NCBI RefSeq assembly: GCF_042678305.1
Contig: NZ_JBHUDT010000001.1
DNA: 64,000 bases
Origin: Gelatiniphilus marinus
GTDB taxonomy: Bacteria > Bacteroidota > Bacteroidia > Flavobacteriales > Flavobacteriaceae
Reading direction: 5' to 3' (one strand)
Shown here: piece after piece, positions 18,020-26,273 of the stretch
Position numbering within the stretch: position 1 is the first letter of the stretch
How the letters are laid out: each line of letters opens with the position of its first letter
The notes under the pieces: generated by a model
What the model saw: only the letters and a program-made list of their open reading frames with translations
The model's database searches: none
What the model was told of the DNA's origin: nothing
Program-made: the position numbers and the translations under genes

Positions 18020-19138
18020 TTAGCTATTGAGCATCACTGGCATAACAAGCATGGTAATATGTTCGCCTTCATCTAAACCATCAATTGGGGTTAAAATTCC
18101 AGCTCTGTTGGGCATGCTCATTTCTAGTTGTACTTCGTCCGAATTCAAGTTATTCAACATTTCGGTTAAAAAGCGCGAGTTAAAACCTATTTGCATATCA
18201 TCACCTTGGTAATCGCAGGTTAAACGCTCTTCGGCTTTATTGCTGTAATCTACATCTTCGGCCGAAATATTAAGTTCTGCACCAGCAATTTTTAAACGAA
18301 TTTGGTGCGTGGTTTTATTTGAGAAAATAGAAACACGACGTACAGAATTTAAAAATTGTGTGCGGTCTATAGTTAGTTTATTAGGGTTTTCTTTAGGGAT
18401 TACCGCTTCGTAATTCGGGTATTTGCCATCGATTAATCGGCAAATCAATTCTGAGTTATCAAAAGTGAATTTGGCATTGCTTTCGTTGTATTCAATAGTA
18501 ACATCGTCTTCACTTGCTGCTAAAATTCCTTTTAAAAGATTTAGAGGTTTTTTAGGCATAATAAACTCAGCTACTTGATTGGCTTTAATGTCTTCTCGAG
18601 TGTATTTAACAAGTTTATGCGCATCGGTCGCTACAAAGGTTAAACCTTCGGTTGAAAACTGAAAAAAAACACCACTCATTACGGGGCGTAAATCGTCGTT
18701 TCCGGCAGCAAAAATAGTTTTGCTAATCGCTGTAGCCAATACATCGCCGGTAACTACGGTTTTACTTGGGTCTTCTAAAGCCACAGCTTTTGGGAATTCG
18801 TTTCCATCGGCGTAAGCCAAAGCATATTTACCGTGATTTGAGCTAATTTCGATAGTATTGTTTTCTTCTACAACAAAAGTTAACGGCTGCTCGGGAAATG
18901 TTTTTAAAGTATCGAGTAACAAACGCGCAGGAATTGCAACGCTACCTTCGCTATCGCTTTCAACATCTAGGGTAGAAGCCATAGTGGTTTCTAAATCGCT
19001 GGCAGAAACAGTGAGTTTAGAATGGTCTAATTCAAACAAAAAATTATCTAAAATGGGTAGGGTATTCGAGCTGTTAATTACACCACCTAAAACTTGTAGT
19101 TGCTTTAACAAATAGGTACTTGATACTATAAATTTCAT
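18020..19138 (-). CDS. dnaN: DNA polymerase III beta subunit (sliding clamp)
   Basis: 372 residues, full length. It begins MKFIVSSTYLLKQLQVLGGV and ends with the conserved MPVMLNS tail. It forms the ring-shaped dimer that holds polymerase III and other proteins on DNA. The three-domain clamp is recognisable from MSGVFFQF and FNSRFLTEML. It is not next to dnaA or recF here, which is common in Bacteroidota. A TATATTTG promoter element lies upstream and a terminator downstream, so it is probably expressed alone. Confidence 0.97.
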   Translation of the reverse strand: MKFIVSSTYLLKQLQVLGGVINSSNTLPILDNFLFELDHSKLTVSASDLETTMASTLDVESDSEGSVAIPARLLLDTLKTFPEQPLTFVVEENNTIEISSNHGKYALAYADGNEFPKAVALEDPSKTVVTGDVLATAISKTIFAAGNDDLRPVMSGVFFQFSTEGLTFVATDAHKLVKYTREDIKANQVAEFIMPKKPLNLLKGILAASEDDVTIEYNESNAKFTFDNSELICRLIDGKYPNYEAVIPKENPNKLTIDRTQFLNSVRRVSIFSNKTTHQIRLKIAGAELNISAEDVDYSNKAEERLTCDYQGDDMQIGFNSRFLTEMLNNLNSDEVQLEMSMPNRAGILTPIDGLDEGEHITMLVMPVMLNS

Positions 19139-19178
19139 GTATTTATAATGTGTTTTAATTTTGAGTATATGCTACTTA

Positions 19179-19186
19179 CAAATATA
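19179..19186 (-). promoter_or_regulatory. -7 promoter element for dnaN
   Basis: The minus strand reads TATATTTG, an exact TAnnTTTG match, 40 bp before the dnaN ATG. Confidence 0.45.
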
Positions 19187-19225
19187 TTCTATACCATTTA
19201 ATATAAGAAACAAACTTATTAACAT

Positions 19226-21610
19226 TTAAGCGGCATATTTTTTCTTTCTAAAGAAGTTGAACATGAAACCAAAAAGCGCCAACAAACCTAGTGGTAACGC
19301 TATATTAATGAGCTGCCATTTGGTTTTTTGATTGTTTATTTTTTGCTGATTTAAAAACGCCACAGCAATTTCTTTAGACCGAATGTTTATAAGTCCGTTA
19401 TCGTCTAGCAAATAATTAACGGCATTTAGTAAAAATTCTTTGTTGCCATAGGTTTGTCCGGTCCATCTATCGAACCCTAATTCTTGTGGTGTATTTTTAA
19501 TCACATCGTTTTTAATAACATCGCCATCGGCAACAACAATCATTTTGGTTGGTAAGCTTTTGTTTTTTTCTTCTAAAAGTTTAAACGGTTTAATACGGTT
19601 ATTGTAAACGCTTGTAAATTCGCCTTCTAATAAAACGGCTAAAGGTTGATTGCCTTTATTGAATAATTCAGGATTTTGTTCCTGTGTTACAATATCTAAA
19701 CTAATTTCTCGTGGCGTACCCTCTAATTTTGTTAGCGGTGCACTTTCTAAAAGAATGGTTTTGTTAATGTTGTTTTTTAAGGTGTCTATTTGATTGGCAA
19801 AATCGAACTTTACCAAATTCAAATTATTAACAATAGGGTGCTTGCTATGGGTTGAAGCCAAAGGCGAATACGGCCAGCGTAAATTTTGAAATTGCGAGTC
19901 GCTACCTTCGCCAATAGCTAAGGTAATAGGAGCGGAGTAGAGCGTGCTTACAATTACAGGATTGATGCGAACACCGTATTTAAAAAAGAAGTCGTTTAAG
20001 TTTAAATCTCTTTTAATCGCTATATTCGAGCCTGTAGCGTTGTATAAACTGTCCTTTTCCATGGCCACATTATCGATTAACCATAGGCTTTTTCCGCCAT
20101 TCATGGTAAACTGATCTAAAACCAGTTTTTCGTTTTCTGTAAAAGTTTCGGTGGGTTTTGCCGAAATAATTAAATCGAATTTATTTAAGTCGTTAAGTGT
20201 TTTTTGAGGATTGCTTGCAACACTATCTAAAGTAAACGGTGCAATAAAATAATACTCGTTTATTTTTTTAATAAAGTCTGCAATGTATTTATCTTCTAAC
20301 TGTTTGTTGCCTTTTAGTACGGCAATTTTTTTCTGCTTTGGCGTGGTTAATTTGCTAAAGCCATCGGCAAAAGCATATTCTAAATGTTGCACCGAATTGG
20401 TTACCAAATCTTGCTGCGATGCGCCAATTTTATTTTTTACTAAAGGGATGGTAATGGTAACATCGTTATAACTAGCCAATGCCCACGGAAAAATAATGGC
20501 TTGCGACGAGCTGCCGCTTTCCTGTACGCTTAATTGCATGGGTGTTAACCCGCGTTGTGTAAGTTGTTGTATGTTGCGTTGGCGAGTTGCTTCGTCTTCT
20601 AAAGGATTTATAAAGTTGAAATTAATGTTGTTGTTTTTAGCCGAAAACTCTTCAAGTAATTGCTTGGTTTCTCTTTGAAGGCGTTTAATTTCTGATGGAA
20701 AATTATTGCCTTTTAAAAACACATCAACAATTATAGGTGAGTCCACATCATTAATAATTTGTTTTGAAGCTTCGCTTAACGTGTAGCGCTTATCTTTGGT
20801 TAAATCGAATCGTTTGTGAATAGAAGCAGATAAAATATTTATAGCTAATAACCCAATTGGTAAAGCTAAAAGTGGAAGCCATTCTTTTTTAGAAAATGCC
20901 TTTGTTTTTATACCTCTAGTGGTTAGTGCAATAAAGAAAATAGTTACACTTAAAAAATATAAAATGTTGCGCGTATCAAGCACACCGCGACTCATGCTAT
21001 TAAAATGATAGCTCATACCTAATTGCTCGATAAATAGGCTTGATGTTATGTCTGAAACGCCTTCAAAACCAATATAAAACAAGAAACATAAAAAGACAGC
21101 ACTTATAAATGCCACAATTTGGTTATCTGAAAAGGTGGAGCAGAATACACCAATAGCCGTGTACGATGCTATTAAAAATAAGAGCCCAAAGTAAGAGCCA
21201 AGGGTGCTGCCAACATCTAAATTCCCTGCAGGATTCCCTAATTTATAAACCGTGTAAACGTAGAGTAAAGTTGGTAAAAGCGCGATTAAAATTAAAACAA
21301 ATGCCCCGAAATACTTACCTAAAACAATGTTGGTGTGCGATATGGGTTTGGTTAATAAAAGCTCTAAAGTGCCTTGTTTTTTTTCATCTGAAAAACTGCG
21401 CATGGTTACAGCAGGAATTAAGAAAATTAATATCCAAGGTGCTAATAAAAAGAATACTGATAAGTCGGCAAAACCATAATCTAAAATATTAAAATCGCCC
21501 TTAAATACCCATAAAAACAGACCATTGAGTAACAGGAAAATGGCAATTACCAAATAACCAATTGGCGATGCAAAAAACGAGTTTATTTCTTTTTTTAAAA
21601 TTGCTAACAT
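19226..21610 (-). CDS. gldFG: GldF-GldG fusion, gliding-motility ABC transporter component
   Basis: 794 residues in one reading frame. Residues 1 to about 240 match GldF, an ABC-2-type permease with six hydrophobic segments (MLAILKKEINSFFASPIGYL, then the EKKQGTLELLLTKP loop). Residues from about 245 match GldG: a membrane helix, KRFDLTKDKRYTLSEASK, a large extracytoplasmic domain and a C-terminal helix before the basic end FFRKKKYAA. GldF and GldG are separate proteins of about 241 and 560 residues in Flavobacterium johnsoniae, and the sum of those lengths equals this protein. With the ATPase GldA, not in this window, they form a transporter needed for gliding. Confidence 0.9.
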   Translation of the reverse strand: MLAILKKEINSFFASPIGYLVIAIFLLLNGLFLWVFKGDFNILDYGFADLSVFFLLAPWILIFLIPAVTMRSFSDEKKQGTLELLLTKPISHTNIVLGKYFGAFVLILIALLPTLLYVYTVYKLGNPAGNLDVGSTLGSYFGLLFLIASYTAIGVFCSTFSDNQIVAFISAVFLCFLFYIGFEGVSDITSSLFIEQLGMSYHFNSMSRGVLDTRNILYFLSVTIFFIALTTRGIKTKAFSKKEWLPLLALPIGLLAINILSASIHKRFDLTKDKRYTLSEASKQIINDVDSPIIVDVFLKGNNFPSEIKRLQRETKQLLEEFSAKNNNINFNFINPLEDEATRQRNIQQLTQRGLTPMQLSVQESGSSSQAIIFPWALASYNDVTITIPLVKNKIGASQQDLVTNSVQHLEYAFADGFSKLTTPKQKKIAVLKGNKQLEDKYIADFIKKINEYYFIAPFTLDSVASNPQKTLNDLNKFDLIISAKPTETFTENEKLVLDQFTMNGGKSLWLIDNVAMEKDSLYNATGSNIAIKRDLNLNDFFFKYGVRINPVIVSTLYSAPITLAIGEGSDSQFQNLRWPYSPLASTHSKHPIVNNLNLVKFDFANQIDTLKNNINKTILLESAPLTKLEGTPREISLDIVTQEQNPELFNKGNQPLAVLLEGEFTSVYNNRIKPFKLLEEKNKSLPTKMIVVADGDVIKNDVIKNTPQELGFDRWTGQTYGNKEFLLNAVNYLLDDNGLINIRSKEIAVAFLNQQKINNQKTKWQLINIALPLGLLALFGFMFNFFRKKKYAA

Positions 21611-21626
21611 TTATTTTTGTTTTGTA

Positions 21627-21737
21627 CGTCATTACGAGGAACGCAGTGACGTGGTAATCTTTTTATATTTAAGAGATTGCTATACTTCGACTTCGCTCAG
21701 TAAAGCTTTAAATTTATTAATTTGTCTCGCAATGACG
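21627..21737. repeat. Long imperfect palindrome, CGTCATT..AATGACG type, copy 1
   Basis: It opens with CGTCATTACGAGGAACGCAG and closes with CTCGCAATGACG, so the ends are inverted repeats. It carries a TTCGACTTCGCTCAG block inside. A second, diverged copy with similar ends is at 24231-24320. It lies between gldFG and the monooxygenase-like gene and holds no reading frame. Confidence 0.65.
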
Positions 21738-21747
21738 TTTTATGTTT

Positions 21748-22044
21748 TTACTGCAAACTTTCCAATTTATCAACACTCCAAGCCTCTGGTTTTGCATTAA
21801 AAAGTGGCTTGGTTTTACTCCAAACGCTTTTAAATAAATCAGATTTTCTGTATGTTTCTAAATCTGTTTCAGTGTCCCAATAACTATAAGTAAAAAAAAT
21901 ATTTGTATCGTTTTTGTCTCTATATAATTCTAAATAGTTACAGCCTTTAAACGCTCTAATTTTATGCTTATTGGCATTAAAGTTTTTAAGAAAAACATCA
22001 ATTTCGCTTACATTAAAACTCATTTTTACAATTCTTACAAACAT
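21748..22044 (-). CDS. ABM-domain (antibiotic biosynthesis monooxygenase-like) protein
   Basis: 98 residues, a single dimeric ferredoxin-like alpha-beta barrel of the ABM type: MFVRIVKMSF strand, FKGCNYLELYRD, FFTYSYWDTETDLETYRKS and a C-terminal region. Members include YgiN-like quinol monooxygenases and many of unknown substrate. No signal peptide is present. It lies 41 bp after the SAM hydrolase gene on the same strand and is probably co-transcribed with it. The reaction is not assignable. Confidence 0.8.
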   Translation of the reverse strand: MFVRIVKMSFNVSEIDVFLKNFNANKHKIRAFKGCNYLELYRDKNDTNIFFTYSYWDTETDLETYRKSDLFKSVWSKTKPLFNAKPEAWSVDKLESLQ

Positions 22045-22085
22045 TTGTTTTAGTTAAAAGTTAAAAAGTGATAAGTTGAATTTCT

Positions 22086-22934
22086 CTATTCTCTATTCTT
22101 TATTCTAAAAAAATTAACACTCACAGCATCCATAATGCCCAATCCCATTAAAGACGATGCGCTACCAACGGTAGTGGTATTGCTTTTGTAAACTGCAATT
22201 TCTAAAAAGCCACCCGAATTAAAAACCACCAAGCCCTTGCCTTCGTCGTGCCTTTTTTCTTCGGGAATTTCAAAATTTACAACATCGCTGTATTTATGGC
22301 GTATTTTTTTAAATTTATAGTTGCGTGCCGAAATCTCAAAATCTCGTCCTTTTTGTATGGTTTCAAAAAAATCGCGTTTAATATTGGTAACCACATTTCC
22401 GTAATTATCAATATAAATAACACTACCAATAATTTGGGTTTTATCGTCATTAACAAACGGTACAATATTCTTAATAGGCTTTATGTTGTTAATTGTTTTT
22501 CCAATAACATCAAGTGTGCCACCGCGAGCTATGTGGCAGGCCACTTTTACAAATACATCTAAAACAGGAAAGCTGGTTTGTATCCTGTCGTGAATGTTTA
22601 TCTCAACGATTTTTTCGGGTGCAATTTCAGAGCAAATCATACTCATAATACCATTGTTGGCACATATAAAATAATGGTCGTCCAACTTTAGTGCAATATG
22701 TTTGTTTTCAACATTCAACTCAGAATCTATACCAATAATATGTATAGAGCCTTTAGGGAAGCAGTTGTATGCATTTTGAATAATATAAGCCGCCTCGGGA
22801 ATGCTAAATGGCGATACAGAATGAGAGATGTCAACAATTTTAACATCGGGCAACTCGCTATAAATCGCGCCTTTTGTTGCACCCGCAAAATAATCTTTTT
22901 CTCCAAAATCTGTAGTTAAGGTAATTATCGCCAT
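22086..22934 (-). CDS. SAM hydroxide adenosyltransferase (DUF62 family)
   Basis: 282 residues from the ATG at 22934 (MAIITLTTDFGEKDYFAG). A TTG two codons earlier is a weaker start. The family splits S-adenosylmethionine into adenosine and methionine and is related to fluorinase and chlorinase. Signature segments are TDFG at the N-terminus, DISHSVSPF, the ANNGIMS region, and GSVIYIDNYGNVVTNI at the start of the C-terminal barrel. No halide-loop insertion is obvious, so I favour the hydroxide type over a halogenase. It is divergent from phoH. Confidence 0.88.
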   Translation of the reverse strand: MAIITLTTDFGEKDYFAGATKGAIYSELPDVKIVDISHSVSPFSIPEAAYIIQNAYNCFPKGSIHIIGIDSELNVENKHIALKLDDHYFICANNGIMSMICSEIAPEKIVEINIHDRIQTSFPVLDVFVKVACHIARGGTLDVIGKTINNIKPIKNIVPFVNDDKTQIIGSVIYIDNYGNVVTNIKRDFFETIQKGRDFEISARNYKFKKIRHKYSDVVNFEIPEEKRHDEGKGLVVFNSGGFLEIAVYKSNTTTVGSASSLMGLGIMDAVSVNFFRIKNRE

Positions 22935-22972
22935 TGGCAAAATTGTTGATATGTTTTTAATGTTTGATCGCT

Positions 22973-22980
22973 CAAATTTA
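22973..22980 (-). promoter_or_regulatory. -7 promoter element for the SAM hydrolase gene
   Basis: The minus strand reads TAAATTTG, an exact TAnnTTTG match, 38 bp before the ATG. No well-spaced TTG was found. Confidence 0.4.
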
Positions 22981-23124
22981 TGTATTTTTGAGCTTAATGA
23001 ATGTGTTTTACAAACCTACATAAATTTTCGTTTTCGTTTTTATAATTTAAATGAAAATTAAGTAGATTTATCAAGACTTTTTCAATTAGAAAAAAGAGAT
23101 TCAAAAAAAACTAAAATTACACCT

Positions 23125-24078
23125 TTGAACGACATTGCAATCGAACTTAAAGACATAACTCCAAAAGAATTTTTTGGAGCACAAAACACCAATATAGAAC
23201 TCCTAAAAAAACACTTCCCCAAGTTAAAAATCGTTGCCAGGGGCAATACCATAAAAGCCTACGGCGACGATCAATTACTAGAAGAGTTCAACCTAAGGAT
23301 TTCTATGCTCTTAAAGCATTTTGCCAAATACAACAAGCTAGACGAAAACGTTATCGAGCGTGTTTTAACCAGCCAAAGCAGTGCAGATTATACCACATCT
23401 AAGCAAAGTGGCGAAGTTATAGTGCACGGTGTTGGCGGCAAACTTATAAAAGCCCAAACCGCAAACCAGCGCAAACTTGTAGAAAGCATGCAAAAAAACG
23501 ATATGGTTTTTGCCATTGGTCCAGCCGGAACAGGTAAAACCTACACCGGTGTTGCATTGGCGGTACAAGCCCTAAAAAACAAAGAAGTTAAACGTATTAT
23601 TTTAACAAGACCTGCGGTTGAAGCTGGCGAGAATTTAGGCTTTTTACCAGGCGATTTAAAAGAAAAACTAGACCCGTACATGCAACCACTTTACGATGCG
23701 TTACGAGATATGATAGCCCCAGAAAAATTAGCACATTACATAGAAAACGGCACAGTACAAATTGCACCATTAGCCTTTATGCGCGGTCGCACCTTAGACA
23801 ATGCCTTTGTAATTTTAGACGAAGGGCAAAACACAACACACGCCCAAATGAAAATGTTTTTAACCCGTATGGGAAAAAACGCAAAGTTTTTATTAACAGG
23901 CGATCCCGGGCAAATAGATTTACCGCGCCGAACCATTTCGGGCTTAAAAGAAGCCTTATTGATTTTGAAAAATGTAGAAGGCGTTGGCATGATATTTTTA
24001 GACGATAAAGACGTAATTCGCCATAAACTCGTTAAAAAAGTAATCGCAGCCTATAAAAGTATTGAGAATATAGACTAG
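23125..24078 (+). CDS. phoH: PhoH-family ATPase
   Basis: 317 residues with a TTG start, chosen because the family N-terminus (NDIAIELKDITPKEFFGAQN) begins exactly there and no in-frame ATG precedes it. A KH-like N-terminal region is followed by the ATPase domain with Walker A GPAGTGKT near residue 132 and Walker B FVILDEGQN. PhoH proteins are cytoplasmic P-loop ATPases linked to RNA metabolism. It is monocistronic, and repeats fill the space to purC. Confidence 0.93.
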   Translation: MNDIAIELKDITPKEFFGAQNTNIELLKKHFPKLKIVARGNTIKAYGDDQLLEEFNLRISMLLKHFAKYNKLDENVIERVLTSQSSADYTTSKQSGEVIVHGVGGKLIKAQTANQRKLVESMQKNDMVFAIGPAGTGKTYTGVALAVQALKNKEVKRIILTRPAVEAGENLGFLPGDLKEKLDPYMQPLYDALRDMIAPEKLAHYIENGTVQIAPLAFMRGRTLDNAFVILDEGQNTTHAQMKMFLTRMGKNAKFLLTGDPGQIDLPRRTISGLKEALLILKNVEGVGMIFLDDKDVIRHKLVKKVIAAYKSIENID

Positions 24079-24230
24079 TTAGTTTGCAGTCTCAGTTTTC
24101 AGTAAAACAAAAATAATTTGAAGCTATTTCCCGCTTAGAGTTTATCTTGAGCGAAGTCGAAAGGCTTATCATTTGCTTTTAATGGCAAAAAAGGATGCCG
24201 CATCAATCGGGGCTAAGCATAAAGATTAAG

Positions 24231-24320
24231 GTCATTGCGAATCACACTTTTTTTGTGTGATGTGGCAATCTGTTAAAGAGGAAAAGATTACCACGTGGCA
24301 AAAAGCTCCTCGTAATGACG
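24231..24320. repeat. Long imperfect palindrome, copy 2
   Basis: It opens GTCATTGCGAATCACAC, contains the inner palindrome CACACTTTTTTTGTGTGA, and closes CTCGTAATGACG. Its ends match those of copy 1 at 21627-21737. Confidence 0.6.
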
Positions 24321-24345
24321 CATAAACAATAATAGAAATTAAATT

Positions 24346-24371
24346 GTCATTCCTGCGAAGGCAGGAATCCA
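24346..24371. repeat. Short REP-like palindrome
   Basis: The core GTCATTCCTGCGAAGGCAGG continues into AATCC. The arms ATTCCTGC / GCAGGAAT are perfect around a 4-base loop. Confidence 0.65.
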
Positions 24372-24410
24372 CAGCAAAAAATAAATAGAAATAAAAACAT
24401 TCGTGAATTC

Positions 24411-25367
24411 GTGGCAAAATCAAACAACACCCTAACAGACACCAATTTCAATTTTCCAAACCAAAAAAGCGTTTACAAAGGAAAAGTAAGAGAGGTTTAT
24501 AATATAAACAACGAGCAATTAGTAATGATTGCAACAGATAGACTATCTGCATTCGACGTGGTGATGCCAAAAGGCATACCATATAAAGGGCAAATACTAA
24601 ACCAAATTGCCACAAAAATGATGGCAGCAACCCAAGATATAGTGCCCAATTGGTTATTGGCAACACCAGATCCAAACGTTGCCGTTGGCCATTTATGCGA
24701 GCCTTTTAAAGTAGAAATGGTCATTCGTGGGTACATGTCCGGACATGCCGCACGCGAATATAAAGCAGGTAAACGCATGCTTTGTGGCGTACCCATGCCA
24801 GATGGGATGAAAGAAAACGATAAATTCCAAAAACCCATAATAACTCCGGCAACCAAGGCCGAAATGGGCGAGCACGACGAAGATATTTCTCGTGAAGATA
24901 TTTTGAAACGCGGCATCGTATCAGAAGAAGATTATAAGGTTTTAGAAGATTACACACGTAAACTATTTAAAAGAGGAACCGAAATTGCAGCATCTAGAGG
25001 TTTGATTTTAGTCGATACCAAATACGAATTCGGAAAAACAAAAGATGGACAAATAGTATTGATTGACGAAATACACACCCCAGATTCGTCGCGGTATTTT
25101 TATGCCGATGGCTATCAAGAGCGTCAAGATAATGGCGAAACCCAAAAACAACTCTCCAAAGAGTTTGTGCGCCAATGGTTAATAGCCAATAATTTTCAAG
25201 GTTTAGAAGGTCAAACCGTGCCTTTTATGAGTGATGACTATATTGAAAGCGTAAGTGAACGCTACATTGAACTTTATGAAAATATTACAGGCGAAACTTT
25301 TGAAAAAGCTGATGTATCGAACATTCAAGGGCGTATTGAAGCAAATGTTTTGGGGTATTTAAAGTAA
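24411..25367 (+). CDS. purC: SAICAR synthetase (purine biosynthesis)
   Basis: 318 residues with a GTG start, which gives MAKSNNTLTDTNFNFPNQKS. The next residues, KGKVREVYNI, are the family's ATP-binding start. It joins CAIR and aspartate using ATP in de novo purine synthesis. DRLSAFDVVMPKGIPYKG and IDEIHTPDSSRY are the signature segments. The length is at the upper end of the family, as usual for the Bacteroidota form. It is single, and followed by an attC-like element. Confidence 0.95.
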   Translation: MAKSNNTLTDTNFNFPNQKSVYKGKVREVYNINNEQLVMIATDRLSAFDVVMPKGIPYKGQILNQIATKMMAATQDIVPNWLLATPDPNVAVGHLCEPFKVEMVIRGYMSGHAAREYKAGKRMLCGVPMPDGMKENDKFQKPIITPATKAEMGEHDEDISREDILKRGIVSEEDYKVLEDYTRKLFKRGTEIAASRGLILVDTKYEFGKTKDGQIVLIDEIHTPDSSRYFYADGYQERQDNGETQKQLSKEFVRQWLIANNFQGLEGQTVPFMSDDYIESVSERYIELYENITGETFEKADVSNIQGRIEANVLGYLK

Positions 25368-25399
25368 ATGTAATTACTCTTTTTAGAAGGTTCGTTTAA

Positions 25400-25530
25400 C
25401 GGTTGGGCTATGAGTAGTTGCGTGGTTTAGCACTTAACTTTGCAAGTACACACCAAGTTGGAAATTCCGCAGGAATTTCCAAAGTAGGCGAGAACAAGCA
25501 ATTACTTATAGCCATTGTTGGGTGTAGTTT
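25400..25530. repeat. attC-like folded element beside a toxin-antitoxin module
   Basis: The outer arms GGCTATGAGTAGTTGC (25406-25421) and GCAATTACTTATAGCC (25498-25513) are complementary at 14 of 16 positions. Inside is a perfect 11-bp hairpin (25458-25468 with 25472-25482, TTGGAAATTCC). It ends with TTGTTGGGTGTAG directly before the toxin stop. A related sequence in the opposite direction (ACACACAACAATT) lies past the antitoxin gene at about 26143-26156, so the module looks bounded like a cassette. Confidence 0.55.
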
Positions 25531-25533
25531 TTA

Positions 25534-25833
25534 TTATTCGATTATTCTTTTTTTCAAGTCCATTCGCTCGTGTAAAATTCTGACTACTTCAATTCTTTCA
25601 TCCGAAATAGCTTTGTAAAATATGATATGTTTTCCAGACTTTAATCCTAGTAAATTATTACTAATTCCATCATATTCTTTTCCAACCTCTGGATTTTGTC
25701 CAATTCCGTTACAAGTCAACTTTATTGTCGTATAATATTTGTCCGCTTGATTTGCTGACCACTTTTCGAAAGTGTAATCCCAAATGTCATTCAGGTCATC
25801 AATGGCTTTTTGTCTTAAAATTACTTTAGCCAT
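25534..25833 (-). CDS. parE: ParE/RelE-family toxin
   Basis: 99 residues with the ParE/RelE fold: ILRQKAIDDLNDIWDYT at the start, IGQNPEVGKEYDG in the middle and HIIFYKAISDERIEVVRILHERMDL at the end, typical of the ParE/YoeB-like branch that attacks DNA gyrase. It overlaps the antitoxin gene by 8 bp, so it is translationally coupled and made after the antitoxin. It lies between cassette-like boundary sequences. Confidence 0.9.
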   Translation of the reverse strand: MAKVILRQKAIDDLNDIWDYTFEKWSANQADKYYTTIKLTCNGIGQNPEVGKEYDGISNNLLGLKSGKHIIFYKAISDERIEVVRILHERMDLKKRIIE

Positions 25834-26074
25834 TCTTTCTTTTTTCCGCTTTTAGTCTTTTTAGGTTTTCGTCAAAGTCAAAATCTTCTACTAAAGGACT
25901 ATTCAGACCTTCTTGTATAGCATTTCGCAATGCAATTACTTTACTTTCTTCATTTTCTAAAAGTCGAAGTCCAGCTCTGATTACTTCACTCACATTTTTG
26001 TATCGTCCAGCAGAAACTTGAGTTTGTACAAACTGGTCAAAATAATTTCCGAGCGATATTGATGTATTTTTCAT
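25826..26074 (-). CDS. parD: ParD-family antitoxin (ribbon-helix-helix)
   Basis: 82 residues. The N-terminal ribbon-helix-helix starts MKNTSISLGNYFDQFVQ and includes YKNVSEVIRAGLRLLE. The C-terminal part, IQEGLNSPLVEDFDFDENLKRL, is the segment that normally wraps the toxin. As an antitoxin it neutralises ParE and probably represses the operon. It is the upstream gene of the pair, as is usual for parDE. Confidence 0.9.
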   Translation of the reverse strand: MKNTSISLGNYFDQFVQTQVSAGRYKNVSEVIRAGLRLLENEESKVIALRNAIQEGLNSPLVEDFDFDENLKRLKAEKRKNG

Positions 26075-26160
26075 TCCGTTTTAATTTTATTCAAATATAC
26101 CAAATTTTGGTAAAAAATCAAATTTCAGGATTTCGCTCAAATTACACACAACAATTGAAT

Positions 26161-26195
26161 TTGAATATCGATTGTTATAAATTATCGATATTCAA
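26161..26195. repeat. Perfect 12-bp hairpin between parD and sdaA
   Basis: TTGAATATCGAT (26161-26172) pairs perfectly with ATCGATATTCAA (26184-26195) around an 11-nt AT-rich loop. It sits next to the ACACACAACAATT boundary sequence, between parD's promoter side and the end of sdaA. Confidence 0.6.
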
Positions 26196-26273
26196 TCGTT
26201 AAACGAAGTTATCTTTTTTTTCTCGCAAAGTCAAGTTTGGGTAATACAATTTCAAATAAACTTAAATTGTAAA

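Larger units (their letters stand above)
24079..24410. other. Repeat-filled gap between phoH and purC
   Basis: 332 bp with no gene. Three dispersed-repeat types sit in it: a CTTGAGCGAAGTCGAAAG block (24147-24164), a long palindrome (24231-24320) and a GTCATTCCTGCGAAGGCAGG palindrome (24346-24371). Confidence 0.6.

Noticed and set aside
25418..25618. 66-codon forward frame between purC and parE
   Set aside because: Lies on the folded attC-like element and runs antisense into the toxin gene, with no coding features.
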